A stretch of 64,000 nt of DNA, taken from assembly GCA_963747535.1 (NCBI GenBank), contig CAVVFX010000016.1, positions 62,001 to 126,000 of the forward strand. Direction: 5' to 3'. This document shows, in pieces, positions 26,323 through 34,510 of the stretch. This DNA is from CAVVFX01 sp963747535 (lineage in GTDB: Bacteria; Acidobacteriota; Terriglobia; Bryobacterales; Bryobacteraceae). How positions within the stretch are numbered: the first letter of the stretch is position 1; each line of letters begins with the position of its first letter. A program made the position numbers and the translations under genes. The notes beneath the pieces are model-generated. The model saw only the letters and a list, made by a program, of their open reading frames with translations. It was not told where the DNA came from and made no database searches.

Positions 26323-27650
26323 GGAGCCTTTTTGCCAAGATCCTGCTGTGGTTTCTGGCGACCGCGGTGATTGCCTTTTTCGGAGCCGTGATCATCTCGG
26401 CCCTCGAACTGAATCCCTGGCAATCGCCCTTCGGACGCCTGATGTACCTTCAGCAGCGGGCGGCTCAGACAGCCTGGGAGTCCGGTGGGGCAACCGCCTT
26501 GATTGATTACGAACGGCGTTTTCATACCGGCTCCGACATGTCGGCGGTTCTCACGGATGCACGGGGACGCGATCTGCTCACCGGCAAGGACTACTCCGCG
26601 AGCCTCAAACGAGCCCACTTTCCCCTGAGCATTTTCCGAGCTGGAAACGGGGTGATCCCGCACCGGTCGAACGACGGTAAGTACTATTTCATTCTTCTCC
26701 TTCCGGCTTCGCGCTTCGGGTCCTGGTTTTTTTCGCCGCAGGCGGCGTATTGGCTGGGAGTTGTAACTCTGCTGTGCTACTTACTGGCCCTGAATCTGAC
26801 CTCGCCTCTGCGCAAACTACAAAAGACTCTGGAGCGTTTCGGCCAGGGCGACCTGACCGCCCGCACCAACTCAAAGCGCCGGGACGAACTCGGCCAGCTA
26901 TCCCGAACCTTTGATCGCATGGCCGGGCGCATTCAGACTTTACTGGACGCCGAACGGCGTCTGCTCCTGGACATTTCGCACGAGATTCGTTCGCCTCTCG
27001 CGCGCCTCGGCGTGGTAGTAGAACTGGCGCGCAATAGCGACGACATCGAGGGTTCCCTCAACCGCATCCAGAAAGAAGCCGACCGGCTGAACGACCTTGT
27101 CGGTCAACTCCTGCAAGTCACGCGAGCAGAGGGCGACCGTGAAAAGCTGGCGCACGAATCGGTTCGGCTCGAAGAGTTGCTCGAAACCATCGTCGACGAT
27201 TGCGCGATCGAAGCTCAGGCACGCTCGTGCGAATTGCGCTGCGAAAGTACGTCGCAAATTACGGTAAACGGCGATCACGAGCTGCTCCGCCGGGCCATCG
27301 AAAATATCATTCGGAACGCGATTCGCTATTCACCGCCGGGGGCGGCCGTCGACATTGAACTTCTGGGTCGTGCCGCGACCGCTCTGGTGCGCGTACGCGA
27401 CCGTGGTCCGGGTGTGCCGCCCGAGTCGTTGAGCCGGATTTTCGATCCATTCTACCGTGTGGATCCCGACCGCAGCCGCACGGGCGGCGGGGTGGGCCTA
27501 GGTCTCGCGATCGCGCGGCGCGCCGTCGAATTGCATGATGGAATTCTGCGCGCTTCGAATGCCAATCCAGGTTTGCTCGTGGAGATCGAGCTTCCCAGTC
27601 AAACCGCCGATGGCCGGGAGTCGGTAAAGGAAGCCAGCAGACGCGTTTAG
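26319..27650 (+). CDS. CpxA-like sensor histidine kinase
   Basis: TTG start overlapping the response-regulator stop, so translationally coupled. Two membrane helices (residues about 7-28 and 142-160) bracket a small periplasmic sensor domain. HAMP linker about 162-212 ('NLTSPLRKLQKTLERFGQGD'). HisKA with phospho-acceptor H221 ('LDISHEIRSPLARL'). HATPase with N box 'RRAIENIIRNAIRYSPPGA', 'VRDRGPGVPPESL' and 'GVGLGLAIARRAV'. It autophosphorylates and signals to the adjacent regulator. The nested mobile-element stack begins about 80 bases after its stop. Confidence 0.93.
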   Translation: MRSLFAKILLWFLATAVIAFFGAVIISALELNPWQSPFGRLMYLQQRAAQTAWESGGATALIDYERRFHTGSDMSAVLTDARGRDLLTGKDYSASLKRAHFPLSIFRAGNGVIPHRSNDGKYYFILLLPASRFGSWFFSPQAAYWLGVVTLLCYLLALNLTSPLRKLQKTLERFGQGDLTARTNSKRRDELGQLSRTFDRMAGRIQTLLDAERRLLLDISHEIRSPLARLGVVVELARNSDDIEGSLNRIQKEADRLNDLVGQLLQVTRAEGDREKLAHESVRLEELLETIVDDCAIEAQARSCELRCESTSQITVNGDHELLRRAIENIIRNAIRYSPPGAAVDIELLGRAATALVRVRDRGPGVPPESLSRIFDPFYRVDPDRSRTGGGVGLGLAIARRAVELHDGILRASNANPGLLVEIELPSQTADGRESVKEASRRV

Positions 27651-27726
27651 GTTACTGCTCACAAAGTGACTGAGCGCTGAATTCAGCGTCGAGTCTATGA
27701 ATCGACAGAATTCCCTATTAGTGACC

Positions 27727-27751
27727 TAGTTCCAACTTGCAAAAATTGGCG
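27727..27751. repeat. left arm of 25-bp inverted repeat flanking intron A
   Basis: Begins TAGTTCCAACTTGCAAAA. It matches the reverse complement of 37634-37658 at 21 of 25 positions. In the empty site the two arms would face each other as a hairpin with the intron in its loop. Confidence 0.6.
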
Positions 27752-27828
27752 TACGGAACCGTCACGGTAGGGATGGCCGTTACCGGCCACCCCCCGTACA
27801 GACCCGTACTTGCGGGAACTACCGCATA

Positions 27829-27848
27829 TTATGTGGCGCGCCACATAA
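27829..27848. repeat. perfect 20-bp palindrome at the outer left end of the RIT element
   Basis: TTATGTGGCGCGCCACATAA, two head-to-head copies of the 10-mer TTATGTGGCG that recurs at 27872, 27927 (inverted), 33765 and 33820 (inverted). No counterpart exists at the right end. Confidence 0.8.
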
Positions 27849-27850
27849 TG

Positions 27851-27889
27851 TGCGTTATGTGGTCCCCAAAATTATGTGGCGTCCAGCGG
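27851..27889. repeat. RIT left inverted repeat
   Basis: 39 bases beginning TGCGTTATGTGGTCCCCAAA; exact reverse complement of 33812-33850. Confidence 0.95.
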
Positions 27890-27944
27890 ACAACCCCCGG
27901 TGATTCATAGACGCGATCGCACTGAACGCCACATAACTTCACGG

Positions 27945-28163
27945 CTAAAGCGCGCGCAAAAACGTCATCAGGGCCGGATCATCCCGCCAGCGGCGCGCTG
28001 GTTTATCGGCCTCGACAACTTCACACTTGGCCAGAGCCTTGGCTTTCATCTCCAGATCCATCTCTGCGTAGATGTTGGTAGTGTCGAGAGAGACATGCCC
28101 GAGCCAGGCGCGAATCGTATTGATGTCCACGCCGGCGCGGAGCAGGTGTGTGGCTGTGGTGTG
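27945..28163 (-). pseudogene. RIT third tyrosine recombinase, C-terminal fragment
   Basis: Encodes, from the shared CAC codon, 'HTTATHLLRAGVDINT', 'WLGHVSLDTTNIYAEM' and the tail to 'LMTFLRAL'. It holds the second catalytic His (GHVS) and the Tyr nucleophile (NIY). The preceding codons out to 28205 belong to the inserted serine-recombinase element. The other 268 codons are at 31564-30758. Joining at the common GTG (plus strand 28161-28163 and 30758-30760) restores '...SPHTIRHTTATHLL...', a 340-residue protein in frame. Confidence 0.9.
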
Positions 28164-28654
28164 GCGCAAGACGTTTTCGTAATGCTCATGATTCTTGTTC
28201 CGCAAAAATCTGCTATCGCTATCATCCGCAGCATGGAGTTGAGGTCGAACTCGTTCGCTATCTTCGGCCAGATACTGCTGCGGTATTGATTGTGCGATTG
28301 CCGGATGGTTCGCAGCTCGCGATAGCCGAATGGATGTTGAGCCCGGAGATCTGTGAACAACTGCCGCTGGAACCCGAGCCCCGGATCAAGCTGAGTGCCC
28401 TCGTCGATTTGCGGCGGCTCATCGATAGTCAATCTCAGACCACACCAAGCCCGACCAGTTGTGGACAATCCGCAAGAGGAGGGCAGGATGATGCGCAGCA
28501 GCCAAAAGCCGAGCACCCAACAGCGGGAGCTTCGCTTCGAAGACGAGGAGATTTGGATGAAGCTGCCGGAGGCGGTGCGGGAACGCTGCCGGACTCTTTG
28601 GAAGGAGCTACTGGCAAGCGTTCTGAACAAAGACGAAGGGAGGCAGCCAGATGA
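28148..28654 (+). CDS. DUF5372-like accessory protein of the serine-recombinase element
   Basis: The meaningful part begins around 28206: 'CYRYHPQHGVEVELVRYL', then 'VLIVRLPDGSQLAIAEWML' and 'LVDLRRLIDSQSQTTPSP'. This 'HP.HG.E.ELV' pattern is what I know from DUF5372 proteins encoded beside large serine recombinases. The frame opens at GTG 28148, inside the RIT gene, so the real start is uncertain. From about 28470 onward the frame overlaps the next small gene and is low-complexity, and the true product may be shorter. Role unknown. Confidence 0.55.
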   Translation: MWLWCGARRFRNAHDSCSAKICYRYHPQHGVEVELVRYLRPDTAAVLIVRLPDGSQLAIAEWMLSPEICEQLPLEPEPRIKLSALVDLRRLIDSQSQTTPSPTSCGQSARGGQDDAQQPKAEHPTAGASLRRRGDLDEAAGGGAGTLPDSLEGATGKRSEQRRREAAR

Positions 28655-28667
28655 GCGACAAGATTAG
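28488..28667 (+). CDS. 59-residue accessory protein of the serine-recombinase element
   Basis: ATG 28488 follows a strong AAGAGGAGGG (28474-28483). The protein is acidic-basic and helical, with 'RELRFEDEEIWMKLPEAVRE' and 'CRTLWKELLASVL'. Its end overlaps the recombinase start by 17 bases, so the two are probably co-translated. Small proteins of this type precede recombinases of this class; it may be a cofactor or directionality factor, which is an inference. Confidence 0.65.
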   Translation: MMRSSQKPSTQQRELRFEDEEIWMKLPEAVRERCRTLWKELLASVLNKDEGRQPDERQD

Positions 28668-30723
28668 CGCACATCACCTGGAGCGTGGAGCCTATATATA
28701 TGTCCGGCAATCGACCCCACATCAGGTACGCAATCATTTGGAAGGTAAGGAACGGCAGTACGCACTGGCGGAGCGGGCCAGGCAACTGGGGTTTGCCAAA
28801 GTCATTGTGATCGATGATGACTTGGGGAGATCCGGTAGTGGCGCGCAAGAGCGACCAGGTTTCGGTCGTCTATTGGCGTCAGTCTGCCAGGGACTGGCAG
28901 GGGCAGTGTTCGCTTTAGAGGCATCGCGCCTGGCGCGCAACAATCGAGACTGGCATCATCTGGTCGACTTGTGCGCACTCGCCGAGACCTTGCTGGTCGA
29001 TAGTGATGGCATCTATGATCCACGATCGCTGAATGATCGCTTGTTGCTGGGTCTAAAAGGTTCCATGGCGGAGTTTGAACTGGGCCTGCTACGACAACGC
29101 GCGCGCGAAGCCTTTGAGCAAAAGGTCAAACGCGGTTTTGCACTGTGGGAAGTACCAGTTGGATTTGTCCGGACCGAAGAAGGCCGCATCGAGAAAACGC
29201 CGGATCGCCAGGTCCAACAGGCGATTGCGAATGTGTTCCAGAAATTTCAGCAACTGGGAAGTGCCCGGCAAGCGACGATCTGGTTTCGTGAAGAGCAAAT
29301 CCTGGTGCCACACGCAAAGCCAGGCACGGCAGGCAACGAGGTAACTTGGGCGTTGCCAAGCAGTGGAAGAATCCGTCAGATGTTGAAAAATCCCTGCTAC
29401 GCAGGAGCCTTTGCCTATGGGAAAACAGCTCCTCGAACGGTGATCGAAGATGGACGAGCGCGTCAACACTCCCGTTATCGAAAGCCGCAGAAGGAGTGGA
29501 AGGTATTGCTTGCGGAGCATCATTCGGGGTACATCAGTTGGGAGGAGTATTTAGAGAATCAACGTCGTCTGGAGGCGAATGTGGCATGGAGCGATGGTGA
29601 GGGAAGCGGTGCCGCTAAGCTGGGTCCGGCACTATTATCCGGGTTGCTGCGATGCGGTCGTTGTGGACGAAAGCTGATGGTGGCCTATGGCGGCACCGAT
29701 GGCCGCGTGCCGCGCTACGTTTGTCGAGGGGATCGAGGGAGTCGCGGTCCGGGCACCTGCATGACCATTGGGAGTCTTCGTGTGGATCGGGTGGTGGCTC
29801 ACAGCGTTCTGGATGCGATTCAGCCGGTAGGGATCGAGGCCGCGGTCAAAATTAGCGAAGGCGTGCAAGCGGAGGATGATGAAAAAAGGAAGGCCTTGGA
29901 ACTGGCTTTGGAGCGAGCGCGCTATGAAGCCAGCCGAGCACGCCGGCAGTTCGATGCCGTTGATCCGGAAAATCGTCTGGTAGCCGGTGAATTAGAAGCC
30001 CGCTGGAATCGTGCGCTACAGCAGGTGGCTGAACTCGAGGTACGGATTACGGCTATGGGGGAAAGACCTGCCCCGATCAACGATCAGCAGAAAGCGGAGT
30101 TGATGAAACTGGGTGACAATGTAAAGGCGGTGTGGAACCACCCAAACGCATCACTGTCGTTGAAGAAGCGAATCCTACGAACAGTGCTGAATGAGATTGT
30201 CGTTGACAGTAAGCCAGAATCGTCTAATCATCGGTTGATCCTGCATTGGGCAGGAGGCGTTCATACCGAACAATTTGTAGAGCGCACACCAACGGGCAAA
30301 CATAGGCGCAGTGCGGCGCGAACCGTTATCGACTTAGTAAGTGAGTTAGCGAAAGTATGTCCAGATAAGACGATCGCGGCCATCCTGAACCGTCTTGGAT
30401 ACAAAACTGGGCAGGACAAGACCTGGAATGCATCGCGAGTCGCTGGTTTGCGCGGGTATCATAAAATCGAACCGTTCCAGAAACAGGAAGGCTGGGTAAC
30501 ACGGGAGGAGGCGGCGCGAGAACTCAAAGTGAGCAACACCGTTATCAAGCGGCTTATCCGCGAGAAGGTACTCCCGGCTACGCAGGTTGTAGACTGTGCA
30601 CCATGGGTGATCCTTCGAGCGAGCCTGGAATTGCCGGCAGTGCAGGCACGGGTTCAGGCGGTTCACTCTGGCCGTAAACTGCCGTTGGCCGCGCCCGATC
30701 AGGCGGAATTGTCTTTAGAATGA
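28651..30723 (+). CDS. large serine recombinase
   Basis: 690 residues. N-terminal resolvase catalytic domain with nucleophile S21 ('YIYVRQSTPHQV'), 'DDDLGRSGSGAQERPGF', 'FALEASRLARNNRDWHHL' and the E-helix region 'GSMAEFELGLLRQRAREAFE'. A recombinase domain (about 155-270) and zinc ribbon ('LRCGRCGRKLMV' with a later Cys pair) follow, then a coiled coil about 390-450. Near residue 605 there is a helix-turn-helix-like 'TREEAARELKVSNTVIKRLI'. It would cut and rejoin DNA at short cores, integrating or excising the element. The frame is intact, so it may be active. Confidence 0.92.
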   Translation: MSDKISAHHLERGAYIYVRQSTPHQVRNHLEGKERQYALAERARQLGFAKVIVIDDDLGRSGSGAQERPGFGRLLASVCQGLAGAVFALEASRLARNNRDWHHLVDLCALAETLLVDSDGIYDPRSLNDRLLLGLKGSMAEFELGLLRQRAREAFEQKVKRGFALWEVPVGFVRTEEGRIEKTPDRQVQQAIANVFQKFQQLGSARQATIWFREEQILVPHAKPGTAGNEVTWALPSSGRIRQMLKNPCYAGAFAYGKTAPRTVIEDGRARQHSRYRKPQKEWKVLLAEHHSGYISWEEYLENQRRLEANVAWSDGEGSGAAKLGPALLSGLLRCGRCGRKLMVAYGGTDGRVPRYVCRGDRGSRGPGTCMTIGSLRVDRVVAHSVLDAIQPVGIEAAVKISEGVQAEDDEKRKALELALERARYEASRARRQFDAVDPENRLVAGELEARWNRALQQVAELEVRITAMGERPAPINDQQKAELMKLGDNVKAVWNHPNASLSLKKRILRTVLNEIVVDSKPESSNHRLILHWAGGVHTEQFVERTPTGKHRRSAARTVIDLVSELAKVCPDKTIAAILNRLGYKTGQDKTWNASRVAGLRGYHKIEPFQKQEGWVTREEAARELKVSNTVIKRLIREKVLPATQVVDCAPWVILRASLELPAVQARVQAVHSGRKLPLAAPDQAELSLE

Positions 30724-30757
30724 ACGAACTCTGAAAGGTGGTGTAGTATGCCGAAGC

Positions 30758-31564
30758 GTGCCGGATCGTGTGGGGACTGACCCGTTTTTCCGCCAGTGAG
30801 GGCATTTGGACCTGAGCTTTGCTGACATATCGCTCGACCAGCGTGTGGATGCCGAATCTTGTTATCGGATGACCGCAGCGATTGAGAAAGACACATGCGG
30901 CCGGAGAGCGGCTGGTAATGAGAACTTTGAGTTCATTAACCGTACTCGGCCACAAAGGACATTGCCGCTCTTTTCCACCCTTACCCCGGATTTTCACGGA
31001 ACAACCAGCCAAGTCCAGTTCGCTCACGAGCAACTGTGCGGCTTCCTGGGCACGAGTGCCGGAGTTGTAGAGAAATAGCAGCAAAGCGTGATCGCGGCGG
31101 CCTTGGGCAGTTTGCCGGTCGGGGGAAGCGATCAGAGCATCCATCTGCGGTTTATCCAAATAGGGGACGATTGCCTTGTTGGTTTTCTTAAATGGGATTG
31201 AACGGATCTGACCACACCAGTCGATGTGTTCCGGACTGTGTTCTCCCACGAAACGAGCGAGAGCATGCACCGCAGCCAAGCGCTGGTTGCGAGTGCTGAT
31301 TGTACACTTCCGCGACTGTTCCAAGTCCGTCAGAAAAAGACGCACCAGATCCGTCGATATGTCGACCACGGTCAGTCGGTCGACGGCTCGGGTCAGTTTG
31401 CCAGAGATAAAGGAAATCAGCAGCACCAGGGTATCGCGGTAACTACGTTGTGTATTGCGCGCCAGATTGCGCTCGGCCACCAGATGTTCGAGCAGAAATC
31501 TCCGCACCCAAGGTCCCAGCAATGTTAGATTATTCACGCTGTCCCTCCTGGGCGTAGTGCTCAA
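30758..31564 (-). pseudogene. RIT third tyrosine recombinase, N-terminal fragment
   Basis: The frame runs from 31564 and stays open to 30578, but codons after 30758 come from the inserted element ('ASAYYTTFQ...'). Residues 1-268 include the SAM-like core-binding domain ('ARNTQRSYRDTLVLLISFI'), catalytic Arg I ('YNSGTRAQEAAQLLV'), the Lys strand ('IRGKGGKERQCPLW') and 'SPHTIRH'. The GHVS histidine and Tyr nucleophile are on the distant fragment 28163-27945. The start overlaps the second recombinase by 35 bases. The truncated product cannot catalyse strand transfer. Confidence 0.88.
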
Positions 31565-32471
31565 AACGCCGGCTGGCCTCCTGCAGTAATTCAGGAGTCA
31601 TGGTGAGGTAACGCTGGGTAGTCGCGATGTGAATGTGGCCGAGGTAAGTCGCTAGTTGTGGGAGCAGGCGTTGCACGTCTGCTCCCTGGCGATACCAGGA
31701 AATGAGACGATGCACTGCGAAGGCGTGCCTGAGGTCGTGCAGGCGCGGCTGATAACGGCATCCATCGGAGCGCAAAACGTCGGCGCGGATTCGCAGCCGG
31801 CTGAAGATGTTCTCTGCGGTGTTACGTTTCGTCGGAGTCGCAGTGCGGGTGAGGAACAGCGCCGACTCCAGACGCAACTGTGTGGGGTGATCCTTGGAAC
31901 GTTGAGCCACGTAGTCCCCCAAGGCGCCGGTAAGAGCAGAACCCATAGGCACCAGCCGTGACTTGTAGAATTTACTTTCCCGAATGGTGAGAATGCCCTC
32001 GGGCAGATCCACATCGGCAAGAGTCAGGGAAAGCGCTTCACTAATGCGCAGTCCCGCTCCGTACAGCAGCAAGACGAGCATGCGGCAGGTGTAAGGCTGG
32101 AGCTTACTGCGTGAACTCTGACAACAGACGGAGGCGTCGAGCAATCGCTGAAGTTCCGCATGCGAGAAGATGTAGGGAACAAACTGCGGTGGTTGGGGAA
32201 CGATTTTGGGAAGGGGCGACATAACGGCGAATCCCCGTGCCATGGCGAAACGGTAGAAGCCGCAGAGCACTTCGTGTTTACGATGCCAGAAGCGCGTGAT
32301 GGGGCCTGTCCCCGCGATATAGGCGTGCACAGAATCAGCGGAGACTTCTGCCACGCTGATGTCGCCCATAGTTCGACAAAACGACCGCAAGGTGCGGGCT
32401 TCGGTGTGGAACCGCATGCCCATGGACTGTTTGTAGTCAACGTACAAAGTGGTTAGAGTGGCCAGTTTCAT
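31530..32471 (-). CDS. RIT second tyrosine recombinase
   Basis: 313 residues. Catalytic residues are visible in 'LLYGAGLRISEALSLTLADV' (Arg I), 'ESKFYKSRLVPMG' (Lys), 'HDLRHAFAVHRL' (HxxR), 'LGHIHIATTQRYL' (His and Tyr nucleophile). The N-terminus is a phage-integrase SAM-like domain. It overlaps the first recombinase by four bases (ATGA) and the third by 35, the tight coupling typical of RIT trios. It probably acts with the other two on the inverted-repeat ends. Confidence 0.92.
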   Translation of the reverse strand: MKLATLTTLYVDYKQSMGMRFHTEARTLRSFCRTMGDISVAEVSADSVHAYIAGTGPITRFWHRKHEVLCGFYRFAMARGFAVMSPLPKIVPQPPQFVPYIFSHAELQRLLDASVCCQSSRSKLQPYTCRMLVLLLYGAGLRISEALSLTLADVDLPEGILTIRESKFYKSRLVPMGSALTGALGDYVAQRSKDHPTQLRLESALFLTRTATPTKRNTAENIFSRLRIRADVLRSDGCRYQPRLHDLRHAFAVHRLISWYRQGADVQRLLPQLATYLGHIHIATTQRYLTMTPELLQEASRRFEHYAQEGQRE

Positions 32472-33715
32472 CGCAGCCCTCCTAAGTCAAAAGCCGCAAC
32501 CTCGCGCAAACCAGCTAAATCCACCTTGGCGTAGATGCGGGTTGCATAGGCGCTGCGGTGCCCGAGGTGATCACCTATTTCCTTCAGCGAAAACCCCTCT
32601 CCCAACAGATGGCCAGCGCAGGCATGCCGGAGCGAGTGCGGCCCGCGGCGCGGAACGTGGATTCCCAACGCACCCAGGCGAGTGCTGACCAGATGGTATA
32701 GACCGCCTTGTGAGAGCCGGCGATACGGCGCCTTAAGGGTGAGGAAAACCTCCCGGCGCGCGCAACGAGGACGCACCTTTTGCAGGTATCGCAGGATAGC
32801 CTCGCCGGTCTCTCTGCATAGGGGATATTCCTGAACTCGCCGGGGTTTGGTACGCGTGATCGAAATCATCTCGCTTTCCCAGTTCAGATTCTCGAGGCAC
32901 AAGCCTGACACTTCACCACTGCGAAAACCATAGGTCGCCAAGAGCATCAGGATGGCTCGGTCGCGGATATCGCGTGCCGAATCGCCTTCAGTGCTGGCGA
33001 TCAATCGCCGCACGTCCGGCCAGGGTGGGCCGACCGGGAGTCCTTCGTGCCGAAACAAACGCGGACCATCAATGCCGGCGGCGATGCTGGGCGCACACCA
33101 ACCGCGCACACCTGCGTATCGAAAGAACGCGCGCAAGGCTTTGGCGCTGCTGGCCACTGACACGCGCCCCCAACCCTGCTTTCCATGGCTGGCCAGAAAA
33201 GCGTCCACATCTTCAAGAGAAACATTGACGAAGGAACGGCTCTGATCCTCCATCCATCCCAAGAACTTCTCCAAATGCCAGCCCTGATTGCGGATGGTGA
33301 CCGGAGACAAGCCGCGTTCATCTCGTCGATAAGCGGCAAAGTCGGCAAGACGGTCCGCAAAGGGTAGGATCTTGGGTTGGGGCTCTTCCAAACGTCGCAA
33401 GAAGTGAAGCCATGTCGTCGCCGTTCGAATGAAGAGCTCTCGCGACCACTGCAAGTCTTGTGTACGTCGCCTTTGGTGCTGCTCAGTAGCCCAACGATCG
33501 GCGGCCGCCACGATGGCGGAAGGGCTAATAGCCGAACCGATGTTGATGTCGATTCGCTCGGCAATGACTAAGAGCTCTTGAGCGTGACGTTGTAAAGTCG
33601 CGCGAGCCAGGCCTTGGCTAACGCAATGATTCAGGTACCGCTCCCGGGCTTCCGCAAACGGACCCTCGCGATGCCGAGTGACGATGGCAGGATACTCGAA
33701 TAAAGTCTCGAACAC
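32468..33715 (-). CDS. RIT first tyrosine recombinase
   Basis: 415 residues, the longest of the trio, with an extra N-terminal domain before the core-binding domain. Catalytic set: 'LATYGFRSGEVSGLCLENL' (Arg I), 'TRTKPRRVQEYPL', 'GPHSLRHACAGHLL' (HxxR), 'LGHRSAYATRIYAKVD' (His and Tyr). First gene of the trio on the minus strand; the right inverted repeat lies about 100 bases upstream. The frame is intact. Confidence 0.92.
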   Translation of the reverse strand: MFETLFEYPAIVTRHREGPFAEARERYLNHCVSQGLARATLQRHAQELLVIAERIDINIGSAISPSAIVAAADRWATEQHQRRRTQDLQWSRELFIRTATTWLHFLRRLEEPQPKILPFADRLADFAAYRRDERGLSPVTIRNQGWHLEKFLGWMEDQSRSFVNVSLEDVDAFLASHGKQGWGRVSVASSAKALRAFFRYAGVRGWCAPSIAAGIDGPRLFRHEGLPVGPPWPDVRRLIASTEGDSARDIRDRAILMLLATYGFRSGEVSGLCLENLNWESEMISITRTKPRRVQEYPLCRETGEAILRYLQKVRPRCARREVFLTLKAPYRRLSQGGLYHLVSTRLGALGIHVPRRGPHSLRHACAGHLLGEGFSLKEIGDHLGHRSAYATRIYAKVDLAGLREVAAFDLGGLR

Positions 33716-33811
33716 AGTCGGACCTCCTTTGAAATGGGGATGCCCGATCAGTATCGAGTTTTAGTTATGTGGCGTTCGCTGAATGCGTGATGTTCAAGCC
33801 AATCGACTTAA

Positions 33812-33850
33812 CCGCTGGACGCCACATAATTTTGGGGACCACATAACGCA
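33812..33850. repeat. RIT right inverted repeat
   Basis: 39 bases beginning CCGCTGGACGCCACATAATT; exact reverse complement of 27851-27889. CGCATA at 33847-33852 overlaps its outer end and is repeated at 27823-27828. Confidence 0.95.
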
Positions 33851-33858
33851 TACGGTTC

Positions 33859-34436
33859 TTACCTTGGATGTGACGCGTTGCGTCTGGCGTCGAAACGTTC
33901 GTCCGGATAAGCATGTACAACGTGCGGAATGGGCAGCCAGTGGTCGAAGATGGGACTCAGCTTGCCCCATGTGGGTCGCCGTTGGCTACGATGGCACAGG
34001 GTTTTGTACCATAGGCGCGCCACCTGGTACCGAAATCGGGTCAGCGTTGGCAAGTTCCCAGGCACCGCGTGGTATTGATAGTAACCGCGCAGAACGCTCT
34101 GCAGCCATTCGCCGACTTGCGCGATCGGCGCGTGCATTCTCCGACGCAGTTCCTGCTTGAGTTCTTGCAGTTTCCTCCGTCTTCGTTTGCCGTCCGTAAT
34201 GCGCTTTATCTCGAATCTGCCCAGCCTGTTGCTCCCGCAGATATGTTGGAACCCCAGGAAGGTGAACGACTCCGGTTTTCTCTCTTCACGTTCAGCCCGG
34301 TTGATCTTGGCAAACCGCCCGAATCGGATCAGCCGTGTCTTTTCTTCATTCAGCTCCAGTCCATACTCGCGCAGATGCTCCTTCAAATCGCGAAGGTAGC
34401 GCTCTGCCTCGTCTTGGCGTTCGAAGCCAAGGATGG
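33859..34436 (-). pseudogene. intron A reverse transcriptase/maturase, C-terminal fragment
   Basis: Reads 'ILGFERQDEAERYL' immediately after the missing YADD, then 'LELNEEKTRLIRFGRFA' (RT block 6), 'FTFLGFQHICG' (block 7), and the thumb and maturase region ending 'HVVHAYPDERFDARRNAS'. The N-terminal half is at 37092-36303. If intron B is removed from 36302 to 34437, the two parts join in frame (GAC GAC G|CC ATC CTT) as a protein of about 455 residues. The stop is 10 bases before the right copy of CGCATA. Confidence 0.85.
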
Positions 34437-34476
34437 GGTGAGTAGCCCCGGGGAATCTCACCCCGAGGCTCTCTCA

Positions 34477-34510
34477 GAACCGTACTTGAACCTCTCAGCT
34501 CATACGGCTC
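34477..34510 (-). ncRNA. domain V of group II intron B
   Basis: 34 nt from GAGCCGTATGAGCTGAGAGG to GTACGGTTC, with the AGC catalytic triad and the GAGCCGTA / TACGGTTC stem. The stop codon of the maturase lies inside it. Confidence 0.9.

Larger units (their letters stand above)
28161..30760 (+). mobile_element. serine-recombinase mobile element nested in the RIT element
   Basis: About 2.6 kb with three same-strand genes: a DUF5372-like ORF, a 59-residue ORF and a large serine recombinase. GTG stands at both junctions (28161-28163 and 30758-30760), and removing one copy plus the insert restores the RIT recombinase gene exactly. There are no long terminal inverted repeats, which fits serine recombinases that recombine at 2-3 bp cores. 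The insertion point is in the codons for the catalytic HxxR-H motif. Confidence 0.85.
27829..33846 (-). mobile_element. RIT element (recombinases in trio) with nested serine-recombinase element
   Basis: Three consecutive overlapping tyrosine-recombinase genes on the minus strand, flanked by perfect 39-bp inverted repeats (27851-27889 and 33812-33850). CGCATA occurs at 27823-27828 and at 33847-33852 and is compatible with a 6-bp target duplication. The order A-B-C and the short overlaps match the RIT elements described in the literature. About 6.0 kb as found, or about 3.4 kb without the nested 2.6-kb element. It is inserted in domain V of group II intron A. Confidence 0.85.

Noticed and set aside
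27675..27688. Perfect palindrome CGCTGAATTCAGCG after the kinase gene
   Set aside because: Could be a weak terminator or operator, but there is no T-run or second copy, so no function is claimed.
28395..28487. Upstream extension of the 59-residue accessory gene
   Set aside because: A strong ribosome-binding site precedes ATG 28488, and the extension overlaps the DUF5372-like codons.
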